Below are positions 1 to 6,114 of a stretch of 6,748 nt of DNA, piece by piece. The first letter of the stretch is position 1; every line of letters begins with the position of its first letter. A model generated the notes under the pieces. The model worked only from the letters and a program-made list of their open reading frames with translations. It was not told the DNA's origin and did no database searches. The stretch comes from Opitutales bacterium UBA7389 (lineage in GTDB: Bacteria; Verrucomicrobiota; Verrucomicrobiia; Opitutales; Opitutaceae). The stretch lies in NCBI GenBank assembly GCA_002474325.1, contig DKNL01000006.1, forward strand, positions 1 through 6,748. The letters are read 5' to 3'. A program made the translations under genes and the position numbers.

Positions 1-1
1 C

Positions 2-76
2 TTGTTATTGGGAGCAACAGCAATCTGGGGTGGAGCAGGAATCGTGCTTTTTATGGCTCGGTTTCTCGTACTTTAA
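2..76 (+). CDS. C-terminal end of a probable membrane protein (partial)
   Basis: The window opens inside a possible reading frame that ends with TAA at 74-76. Its 24 visible residues (LLLGATAIWGG then AGIVLFMARFLVL) are almost all hydrophobic, with glycines and one arginine near the end, as expected for the last transmembrane helix of an integral membrane protein. The other two + strand frames are also open for about 100 bases but give mixed, non-family-like sequence, so this frame is chosen on composition alone. The product cannot be identified. It would be convergent with the thioredoxin-like gene on the other strand. Confidence 0.4.
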   Translation: MLLGATAIWGGAGIVLFMARFLVL

Positions 77-127
77 GTATTCTTTTTTGCAGGAGTGGCT
101 TTAGGACGCGATTTGTCTAATCTTGGT

Positions 128-150
128 GGATCGCGGTTTAAAGCCGCTCC
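128..150. other. Short imperfect hairpin in convergent spacer
   Basis: GGA (128-130) pairs with TCC (148-150) and GCGGT (133-137) with GCCGC (143-147), including one G-T pair. A two-base bulge separates the two helices and the loop is TTAAA. No T-run follows on either strand, so this is not a standard intrinsic terminator, though it lies where two convergent transcripts should end. Confidence 0.3.
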
Positions 151-183
151 TTCAACTGTGCATTAAGCTAGCTGCCGCTCAGC

Positions 184-249
184 GGGTCCGAGCTCCTCCT
201 GTTAGCATTACCCTTAACGGTGGACCCAACCTCCGGGCGGGTTTTAAAT
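184..249 (+). terminator. Candidate terminator region with two competing hairpins
   Basis: GGGTCC at 184-189 is exactly complementary to GGACCC at 222-227. Inside it CTGTTA (199-204) can pair with TAACGG (215-220), with one G-T pair. Overlapping the right arm, ACCC (224-227) can instead pair with GGGT (239-242), or AACCT (228-232) with GGGTT (239-243); both are followed by TTTTAAATT. The second hairpin plus its short T-run resembles a weak intrinsic terminator for the gene ending at 76. Nothing on the + strand follows within reach, so regulated attenuation is unlikely. The rest of the 77-269 spacer holds a small CCGC-TCA-GCGG hairpin at 175-185 and no gene I can support. Confidence 0.3.
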
Positions 250-269
250 TGCCATAAGGTGCTTGGGAT

Positions 270-1463
270 CTACTCGAAAAGTTCTGCCAGTTTGGTTTCT
301 AGGGCCTCGCCTCTCAAGTTTCGGTAAATGATGCGCCCATCGGGATCCATTAGAAAGCTCATGGGCAGGGCCGTAACGTTGTAAGTGGCGGCAAGCGGAG
401 ATTGCCATCCCAGGGAATCCGAGATTTGTGGCCAAACCACGCGATCCCTTTTCGAAGCCATTTCCCAGATTTGTCGGTTGTCGTCCAAGTTGACCGCGAA
501 GATGGCGAAGGGATGGTCTGCATATTTCGGCAAGAGCTGGTTGTAGAGTCGGTTTTCGACGCGACAGGGAACGCACCAAGATGCCCAGAAATCGACCAGG
601 ACATACTTCCCGCGAAAGTCGGCCAATGAGTAGTATTTCCCATCCAGAGATCGACCTGAAATCGGAGAACTGACGGATCCTATAGCGGTTCGAGCGAATC
701 GTTGAAGCCGCGTTTGCATGCTGGCAGTGATGGCGAGCTCGGAACGCTCTTCTGCGAATGCGTCCACTTTGCCCTGGAGCTCCTTTAGGCGATAGTCTGG
801 GTCCCATCGAAGCGAGGTAGCGTAGAGAACGATAGAGTCACCGATTCGATCGATACTGAAATCATTAAGTTCGCGCCGATGGGCTGTATAGCCTTGTACC
901 TCAGCTTTTGCCAATCGGGTCATTAGCCCTGACGGGGCGTTGGGATTTTCTTTGGCGGCGTTGAGCTGGGCCCGAGGAGGGTAAACGAGCCGAGTTAGCG
1001 AGTCTTTGCGAAAGTCTTCGTAAGCTCGCAGGTCCAGCGTATCGGGCGATCCCGCGACCGAATAGCCAGTTGCGTCGTTGGGATCGGCGACAATTTCAAC
1101 GTTTTGATCTTGATCGATGGCTAGACCGAGTGCCTGGCCGCTGGGAAGATCTAGTGAAAAGAGGCCGGGTTCGCCGTAGAAGCTCCTCCGAAAGACCCCA
1201 TCTGCAGCGACGGAGATGCGTCCTTCTTCCGATTTCGCGTTCGAATCGATATCGATTCGGTATAGGACAATTTCTGTCCCGGCTGCCCCGCTTCCAATTT
1301 TTCCCGAGATCGAAAAGCCTGCCCAAGCAGGAAGGGTAAACAGAGTGAATGCCAAGGGAGCCAGTCTGCGAATGCGGCTGAGGCCCGCTCCGTAGACAGA
1401 TTTTAAGCTATATGAACGTGATGTAACCATAATCGGTGCGGGTATCTTCTTCTTACGTTTCAT
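270..1463 (-). CDS. Exported TlpA/AhpC-like thioredoxin-fold protein
   Basis: This is a predicted extracytoplasmic thiol-disulfide oxidoreductase of the TlpA/ResA type. With the ATG at 1463 it is 397 residues long. A long basic n-region leads into a hydrophobic stretch (about 34-47) and an A-W-A cleavage site near residue 48. Residues about 50-140 look like a beta-rich domain of the DUF4369 kind often fused to TlpA proteins in Bacteroidota-like bacteria. A charged, probably helical middle follows (about 145-255). The C-terminal 130 residues are the thioredoxin domain: VDFWASWCVPC with the redox pair at about 297 and 300, the cis-proline motif TALP near 367, then a DPDGRI strand-turn. Such proteins keep periplasmic cysteines reduced or help cytochrome c maturation; the substrate here is unknown. 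An in-frame TTG at 1481 and an ATG at 1430 are alternative starts. I prefer 1463 because the promoter at 1497-1526 would leave it a leader of about 27 bases with a weak GAAG six bases upstream. It diverges from the deacetylase operon. Confidence 0.88.
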   Translation of the reverse strand: MKRKKKIPAPIMVTSRSYSLKSVYGAGLSRIRRLAPLAFTLFTLPAWAGFSISGKIGSGAAGTEIVLYRIDIDSNAKSEEGRISVAADGVFRRSFYGEPGLFSLDLPSGQALGLAIDQDQNVEIVADPNDATGYSVAGSPDTLDLRAYEDFRKDSLTRLVYPPRAQLNAAKENPNAPSGLMTRLAKAEVQGYTAHRRELNDFSIDRIGDSIVLYATSLRWDPDYRLKELQGKVDAFAEERSELAITASMQTRLQRFARTAIGSVSSPISGRSLDGKYYSLADFRGKYVLVDFWASWCVPCRVENRLYNQLLPKYADHPFAIFAVNLDDNRQIWEMASKRDRVVWPQISDSLGWQSPLAATYNVTALPMSFLMDPDGRIIYRNLRGEALETKLAELFE

Positions 1464-1496
1464 GAACGGCTTCAATTTCAATACGTGACAAATTAG

Positions 1497-1526
1497 ATTA
1501 TACTATCCGCCAAAAAGAATGATCAA
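1497..1526 (-). promoter_or_regulatory. Sigma-70-type promoter for the thioredoxin-like gene
   Basis: Read on the - strand, TTGATC (1526-1521) is followed after 18 bases by a perfect TATAAT (1502-1497). Transcription would begin near 1490, about 27 bases before the ATG at 1463. The match is by eye; the spacing and the AT-rich setting support it. Confidence 0.55.
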
Positions 1527-1550
1527 ATGGTGCTCTCTCAGATATAAGCA

Positions 1551-1630
1551 GCGCGAAGCGGCCAATACCTGGCGACATCGGTGTCGTCTGGCAGCGGGTC
1601 GCCTTGCTCAAGCCCGTTTCGGCTTCCGCC
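1551..1630. repeat. GC-rich structured intergenic element (possible dispersed repeat or structured RNA)
   Basis: By hand count this 80-bp block is about 68% GC, while the 70 bases to its left are about 34% and the 110 to its right about 35%. Its ends pair: GCG-(c)-GAAGC at 1551-1559 with GCTTCCGC at 1622-1629, an eight-pair helix with one bulged C. Inside are two hairpins: CGACA-TCGG-TGTCG (1573-1586), and CGGG (1595-1598) with CCCG (1613-1616) enclosing CTTG-CT-CAAG (1603-1612). The whole could fold as a three-way junction. An alternative pairing joins GGCGAC (1571-1576) to GTCGCC (1598-1603). It codes for nothing convincing. Sharp edges and paired termini suggest a mobile palindromic repeat; a structured RNA is also possible. 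Confidence 0.45.
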
Positions 1631-1631
1631 A

Positions 1632-1660
1632 TTTACTCATTTTTTATCGGATAGTGTAAT
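1632..1660 (+). promoter_or_regulatory. Possible promoter of the deacetylase operon
   Basis: TTTACT (1632-1637) and TGTAAT (1655-1660) are separated by 17 bases, matching the sigma-70 consensus at four and five of six positions. The start would fall near 1667 and leave a leader of about 70 bases before the ATG at 1740. A second, weaker pair (TTGAGG at 1664-1669 and AGTAAT at 1687-1692, also 17 apart) is an alternative. Confidence 0.35.
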
Positions 1661-1672
1661 ATCTTGAGGTAG

Positions 1673-1722
1673 CGTTAGATATTGGCAGTAATTCGAAAGC
1701 CTTAATCGTTAGCACTCGTTAG
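1673..1722 (+). promoter_or_regulatory. Three CGTTAG direct repeats upstream of the deacetylase
   Basis: CGTTAG occurs at 1673-1678, 1707-1712 and 1717-1722; the last two share TCGTTAG and lie ten bases apart, one DNA turn. They sit between the candidate promoter and the start codon at 1740, where no clear Shine-Dalgarno is visible. They could be an operator for a regulator, but with a six-base word in AT-rich DNA chance is a serious alternative. Confidence 0.2.
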
Positions 1723-1739
1723 AATCTTATCTCTGTACG

Positions 1740-4283
1740 ATGCCAATCAAACCTTCTCTATGTATTGCCGTGTTCTTCGCCAGTTTTGGAGTAGCTGCTT
1801 GGGCCCAAATGATGAGTCCTTCTGAGATACTCCAGGAAATCAGCAAACTCGAGCGAGTGGGATCGGTTTTGCACGTAGCTGCCCACCCTGATGACGAAAA
1901 TACTACCCTACTTACCTACTTAGCTCAAGAAGAGCGCCTCGAGACAGCCTATTTGTCTCTTACTCGTGGCGGAGGCGGCCAAAATCTCATTGGCTCTGAG
2001 CTCAAAGAGGAACTGGGGCTGATTCGGGCTAATGAGCTTTTGCAGGCTCGAAAAATCGATGGAGCCAACCAGTTGTTTACTCGAGCCCGGGATTTTGGCT
2101 ATTCCAAAGGGCCCGAGGATACGCTAGAGAACTGGGAGGAAGACGAGGTTCTTGGCGATGTCGTTTACGCGGTTCGCTATTTCGAACCTGATATAATTAT
2201 TACCCGATTCAATCCCTCTGCTGGCCCAACGCACGGACATCACACGGTTTCCGCCCAGTTGGCACTGAGAGCATTCAAGCTGGCTGCAGATCCGAACGCC
2301 TTTCCTGATCAGCTGGAAAAATTGGATACGCATCAAGCGAAACGGATCTTTTGGAATGGCTTTGGCCAGAGGCGTGGCGGGCCTGCAAGTTCCAATTTAC
2401 AGAACGAATCCCGCGAAGTCGTTAGTTTGCAGATAGGAACCTACAATCCGCTGTTAGGAGAATCCTACACCGAGATTTCAGCTCGCAGCCGAAGCATGCA
2501 CAAGAGTCAAGGTTTTGGACGGGCTGGCAGGCGCGGATCGCAAGTGGAACGGCTCGTGCTGCTTGATGGAGATCCCGCTGAAGGCGACTTTCTGAGAGGC
2601 GTGGATACGACATGGGAACGTTATGCAAATGGGCGATCGATTTCGGATCGTATCCAAAGTATAAAGTCGGACTTCGATATAGCCGCACCTTGGCGATCTC
2701 TGACGGAATTGCTGAAATTGAACGACGAGTTGCGGGCGCTTCCGGATTCTCGTTTCGCTCGAAGGAAGCAAGCTCAGCTGGAAAGGATAATCGCGTCATC
2801 TATGGGGCTGCATTTGGAAGCCCGAAATGAGAATGCCCATGTTTTGGCAGGAAGCGAGATGGGTATCAGCGTTGAGATAGTCAATCGATCGCCCGCAAAC
2901 GCTCGCTTAGCAGGATTGGAAGCCACATACTTTGATAGTTCCGTTTGGCCTGATCGCAGATCGCTAGTTAGTAAGGATGATTTGAATATAAGCCTAACGG
3001 CGAATCAGGTGGAGACGGTTTCATTGGAGGCTAGTTTGGCTACAAATATCCCACACACTCAACCTTATTGGTTAGAAGAAACTCCCAGCATTGGAATTTA
3101 CAAGCTGAGGAACCGTCGACTGCTGGAGGCGGAGTCATTGCCGGATCCGATATCAATCGTCGCGAAAGTGGAAATCGAAGGACATATTGTTGAGTTCGAA
3201 GCTCCACTGATTAAAGTGACTAGCGATCCTGTCAAAGGAGAGGTTCGAGAGCCGGTGGCGATTCGCCCGGCCTTGGCGTTGAAGCCCGAGAGCCCTGTTA
3301 CGCTCTTTGAAGATCAAGAGCCGAAGGAAGTAGCGGTTCGCATAGCCAGCAATTTTGGTCCGATTTCGGGCGTTCTGGAGGCGAGCTTCCCGAATGATTG
3401 GAAGGTAGAGGTAGCCAATCCAGAATTCTCTCTCGGAGGTGGAGGAGACTCATCGGTGGTCCTCGCCCGAGTGACGCCACCGAAAACCTCCTCGGAAGTG
3501 ACGATAGCGTTTACCGCGGTTTCATCAGATGGCCAGCGATTCGATTCCAGTTTCAAGGAAATTTACTACGATCATATCGGCAGGCATTCGCTGCTTGGAA
3601 AAGCTGAGACTAAACTGACTCGACTGGAATTGAGTCGGGTTGGAACGAGAGTCGCCTGCGTGCTTGGAGTGGGGGATACCGTTCCGGACACATTGGATCG
3701 AATCGGTTACACTGTTGGCCGGTTTTCGGTGGGCGAGATTTCCGAGGAAGCGATCGCAGGTTACGACGCCGTGATTTTGGGCCCTCGGGTCTTCGACGCC
3801 TTCGCGGGGCTAGACAAGAAGTTTGACGCCCTGCTAGATTACGTGGAACGTGGCGGCACTTTGATATCCCAGTACAGCACAACAAGCTTCCGGGCGAAAT
3901 CGAGGTTCACGGCGCCATTCCCAATCAGGCTTTCCCGAGAGCGCGTTTCCGAGGAAAAAGTCCCCATGAAGATTCTCAGTCCCGAGCATCCGGCATTCAA
4001 TTTCCCAAATCGCATCTCTGAAAAGGACTTTGATAATTGGATACAAGAGCGCGGACTATATTTTGCCAGCAGCTGGGACGAAGCCTATGAGCCGCTGCTT
4101 TCAGCCAACGACAGAGGCGAGCCGCCGAGGAATGGGGGGCTTCTGGTCGCGAGGTATGGGAAAGGTTGGTATGCTTACACGGGGCTTTCGTTTTTTCGCC
4201 AATTGCCTGAGGGAAATCCTGGAGCGATTCGGCTTTTCGTTAATTTAATCTCATTAGGACATGAAATCGGATCCGGAAATTGA
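1740..4283 (+). CDS. Secreted multidomain PIG-L (LmbE-like) deacetylase
   Basis: A large exported zinc-dependent N-deacetylase of the PIG-L/LmbE superfamily, which removes acetyl from N-acetylglucosamine-type substrates (MshB, BshB and PIG-L are relatives). Residues 1-22 are a type I signal peptide ending A-W-A before Q23. The catalytic domain spans about 36-300: AHPDDE at 48-53 supplies zinc ligands H49 and D52 and the general base D51, and THGHH at 164-168 supplies the third ligand (probably H168). Residues about 360-490 look beta-rich; about 515-600 resembles an NEW3-like beta-sandwich. The C-terminus (about 635-840) resembles a class I glutamine-amidotransferase-like or ThuA-like fold (YDAVILGPRVF near 675-685, YVERGGTLI near 701-709) without an evident catalytic cysteine. 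At 847 residues it is about three times the size of MshB or BshB. No strong Shine-Dalgarno precedes the ATG. The family is clear; the substrate is unknown. It heads an apparent four-gene operon. Confidence 0.9.
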   Translation: MPIKPSLCIAVFFASFGVAAWAQMMSPSEILQEISKLERVGSVLHVAAHPDDENTTLLTYLAQEERLETAYLSLTRGGGGQNLIGSELKEELGLIRANELLQARKIDGANQLFTRARDFGYSKGPEDTLENWEEDEVLGDVVYAVRYFEPDIIITRFNPSAGPTHGHHTVSAQLALRAFKLAADPNAFPDQLEKLDTHQAKRIFWNGFGQRRGGPASSNLQNESREVVSLQIGTYNPLLGESYTEISARSRSMHKSQGFGRAGRRGSQVERLVLLDGDPAEGDFLRGVDTTWERYANGRSISDRIQSIKSDFDIAAPWRSLTELLKLNDELRALPDSRFARRKQAQLERIIASSMGLHLEARNENAHVLAGSEMGISVEIVNRSPANARLAGLEATYFDSSVWPDRRSLVSKDDLNISLTANQVETVSLEASLATNIPHTQPYWLEETPSIGIYKLRNRRLLEAESLPDPISIVAKVEIEGHIVEFEAPLIKVTSDPVKGEVREPVAIRPALALKPESPVTLFEDQEPKEVAVRIASNFGPISGVLEASFPNDWKVEVANPEFSLGGGGDSSVVLARVTPPKTSSEVTIAFTAVSSDGQRFDSSFKEIYYDHIGRHSLLGKAETKLTRLELSRVGTRVACVLGVGDTVPDTLDRIGYTVGRFSVGEISEEAIAGYDAVILGPRVFDAFAGLDKKFDALLDYVERGGTLISQYSTTSFRAKSRFTAPFPIRLSRERVSEEKVPMKILSPEHPAFNFPNRISEKDFDNWIQERGLYFASSWDEAYEPLLSANDRGEPPRNGGLLVARYGKGWYAYTGLSFFRQLPEGNPGAIRLFVNLISLGHEIGSGN

Positions 4284-4404
4284 AATCGTTAAATCGGTCA
4301 GGAAGGAGTGCTTTAAAGGTTGGACGGGGCTTTACCTGATTGTGGCAGGAGCATTGGTGGCCCAAATAGCGTTCTTCGTTTGGCTGACTAAGACCTTCGA
4401 TTAG
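4261..4404 (+). CDS. Small single-pass membrane protein between deacetylase and symporter
   Basis: A 47-residue reading frame begins at ATG 4261, overlapping the last 23 bases of the deacetylase gene in another frame, and stops at TAG 4402-4404, 15 bases before the symporter start. The first 20 residues are charged (MKSDPEIEIVK, then VRKE). Residues about 21-43 form one hydrophobic helix (WTGLYLIVAGALV then AQIAFFVWL), and the tail is TKTFD. The overlap and the tight spacing point to translational coupling, so the lack of a well-spaced Shine-Dalgarno (AGGA sits only one base before the ATG) is not disqualifying. I do not recognise a family. By position it may be an accessory subunit of the SSS transporter, as small membrane proteins sometimes are. 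The clean soluble-then-hydrophobic pattern argues that it is real. Confidence 0.7.
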   Translation: MKSDPEIEIVKSVRKECFKGWTGLYLIVAGALVAQIAFFVWLTKTFD

Positions 4405-4419
4405 AGCGAATCTTTACCT

Positions 4420-6114
4420 ATGAACCCTATCGATATTGCCATTCTTGGAGTTACTCTGGTCGCCATCGTATTCTTCGGCGTTTGGAAAACGCGTAATGAT
4501 CGTAAGCTGGATGAGTTTCTAAAAGGAAGTTCTAATAATTGGGGAACGATCGGCTTATCGGTGATGGCGACTCAGGCAAGCGCGATCACGTTCCTGTCCA
4601 CGCCAGGTTTGGCCTACGACAGCGGAATGGCATTCGTGCAAAACTACTTTGGCATGCCGCTGGCCCTTATCTTGATAGCGGCGGTGTTCGTGCCCATGTA
4701 TTACAAGCTCGAGCTCTGCTCTGTGTATGAGTTTCTTGAGCACAGATTCGACTCGAAGACTAGGACTTTGGGAAGCACGATTTTCCTGATCCAACGAGGA
4801 TTTTCGGCGGGCATAACGATCTACGCCCCTTCGATCATTCTTACAAGCGTCCTCGGATGGGATATGAATACGACGGTTATTGGGGTCGGTCTTGCGGTTA
4901 TTATCTATACAGTAACAGGCGGATCCCACGCAGTAAGCGTTACTCACAAGTACCAAATGACAGTGATTCTCACTGGCATGGCTATCGCCTTTGGGATTGT
5001 TGTATACAAAATCATGGGACACGCGGGATTTAGGGAGAATCTTAGCATTGCTGGAGCATTGGGTCATTTGAACGTGGTTGATTTGTCCTTCGACTTGAAC
5101 AAGCGATACACGATTTGGTCTGGCTTGTTGGGCGGGTTCTTCCTCTCTCTCTCGTACTTTGGCACGGACCAATCACAGGCTCAACGCTACATGTCAGGGC
5201 AATCGGTGCGCGAAAGTCGCCTCGGCCTGATGTTCAATGCATTGCTCAAGGTCCCCATGCAGTTCCTGATTCTTCTGCTTGGCGTGCTGGTATTCGTTTT
5301 CTACCAGTGGGAACGTCCTCCAGCAACTTTCTTGCCAGAGTCTATGACTGAGATTGCGGAATCGGTGGACGCCAATACTTACCGAGAGTATGAGCTTAGA
5401 TTCGAGAATCGGTTTCAGGAGCAGAGAAACGCCATAGAAGGTTACGTCGGAGCCCTGAGAAATGGAGAACCAGGAGAGGCGGAATCTTCGAAAATGGAAC
5501 TGCAGAACGCTAGTCTGGCGGTCAAGTATGCCCGTTCCCAGCTAAAGGGTCACATCGCTCGGACCACGGGCCAGGAGAGCATGAAGGAAACTGATTACGT
5601 TTTCATCCATTTCGTCCTCAACGAGTTGCCGATCGGACTTATAGGACTGCTTATTGCTGTTATATTGAGTGCTGCAATGTCCTCGACGGCATCGGAGCTC
5701 AGTGCTTTGGCGACGATTACCACTGTCGACTTTTATCAACACCACTTCGTGAAGGGCCGAGGTGAGCGTCACTACATAAAGGCGTCCAGGATCTTTACGG
5801 CCATGTGGGGTGGTTTGGCTATTCTTTTCGCCCTTTTCGCTAGCATGGTTGAGAGTTTGATAGAGGCGGTTAATATTGTGGGATCCTTGTTTTATGGGAC
5901 GGTTCTAGGGCTGTTCTTGGCGGCCTTCTTCATTAGTAGAATTGGAGCCCATGCGGCATTTATCGCGGCTATCATCGCCCAGTTCTGCGTGCTGTTACTC
6001 TATTTCACGGACCTAGCGCAGATCGGATATCTCTGGTATAATTTAATAGCCTGCTTATTGGTAATTGTCATCAGTTATTCAATACAATTGGTGATAGGAA
6101 AAAAGGAGGTATAG
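4420..6114 (+). CDS. Sodium:solute symporter (SSS family)
   Basis: An inner-membrane secondary transporter of 564 residues in the SSS family (SGLT/PutP type), which uses a sodium gradient to import small solutes such as sugars, amino acids or vitamins. About 13 hydrophobic segments are visible, the first at 4-22. Family marks are WGTIGLSVMATQASAITFLS-like sequence near 41-60, YTVTGG at 163-168, the GTDQSQAQRYMSG signature at 248-260, and LSAAMSSTASELSAL near 416-430, whose S421/S422 match the sodium-site serines of vSGLT. Residues about 298-392 form a hydrophilic, charged, probably coiled-coil insertion between the helix at 275-297 and the helix at 397-420. In the LeuT fold this loop faces the periplasm. 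The ATG at 4420 lies 15 bases after the small membrane gene and has no strong Shine-Dalgarno, so it is probably coupled to it. The substrate cannot be read from sequence; next to a secreted deacetylase, a deacetylated amino sugar or glycoside is a reasonable guess. Confidence 0.93.
   Translation: MNPIDIAILGVTLVAIVFFGVWKTRNDRKLDEFLKGSSNNWGTIGLSVMATQASAITFLSTPGLAYDSGMAFVQNYFGMPLALILIAAVFVPMYYKLELCSVYEFLEHRFDSKTRTLGSTIFLIQRGFSAGITIYAPSIILTSVLGWDMNTTVIGVGLAVIIYTVTGGSHAVSVTHKYQMTVILTGMAIAFGIVVYKIMGHAGFRENLSIAGALGHLNVVDLSFDLNKRYTIWSGLLGGFFLSLSYFGTDQSQAQRYMSGQSVRESRLGLMFNALLKVPMQFLILLLGVLVFVFYQWERPPATFLPESMTEIAESVDANTYREYELRFENRFQEQRNAIEGYVGALRNGEPGEAESSKMELQNASLAVKYARSQLKGHIARTTGQESMKETDYVFIHFVLNELPIGLIGLLIAVILSAAMSSTASELSALATITTVDFYQHHFVKGRGERHYIKASRIFTAMWGGLAILFALFASMVESLIEAVNIVGSLFYGTVLGLFLAAFFISRIGAHAAFIAAIIAQFCVLLLYFTDLAQIGYLWYNLIACLLVIVISYSIQLVIGKKEV
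6103..6110 (+). promoter_or_regulatory. Perfect Shine-Dalgarno that fixes a GTG start
   Basis: AAGGAGGT lies inside the last codons of the symporter gene, three bases before the GTG at 6114. It is the only full anti-16S match seen before any gene in the window and decides the start of the next gene, which has no nearby in-frame ATG. The spacing is slightly short. Confidence 0.75.

Noticed and set aside
175..243. Possible tRNA in the convergent spacer
   Set aside because: The stems do not form a cloverleaf: no T-loop consensus, no acceptor stem of seven pairs, no anticodon arm in the right place.
244..807. 187-residue open frame on the - strand
   Set aside because: It lies in another frame of the thioredoxin-like gene, has arginine/serine-rich low-quality sequence and no family motif.
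1464..1481. TTG start at 1481 for the thioredoxin-like gene
   Set aside because: It would leave a leader of only about nine bases from the predicted promoter start; ATG 1463 is better placed, and the extra six residues add nothing to the signal peptide.
1500..1632. Possible small - strand frames in the divergent spacer, starting at ATG 1632 (about 42 codons) or ATG near 1640 (10 codons)
   Set aside because: They run through the structured GC-rich block, have no Shine-Dalgarno or family resemblance, and the longer one ends within the thioredoxin promoter.
1740..4283. Calling the deacetylase BshB
   Set aside because: The catalytic motifs are shared by the whole PIG-L superfamily; the signal peptide and the long C-terminal part do not fit the small cytosolic BshB.
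4555..5172. 205-residue open frame on the - strand inside the symporter gene
   Set aside because: It is antisense to strongly conserved SSS transmembrane sequence; its composition (many H, R, Q, N) is typical of a shadow frame.
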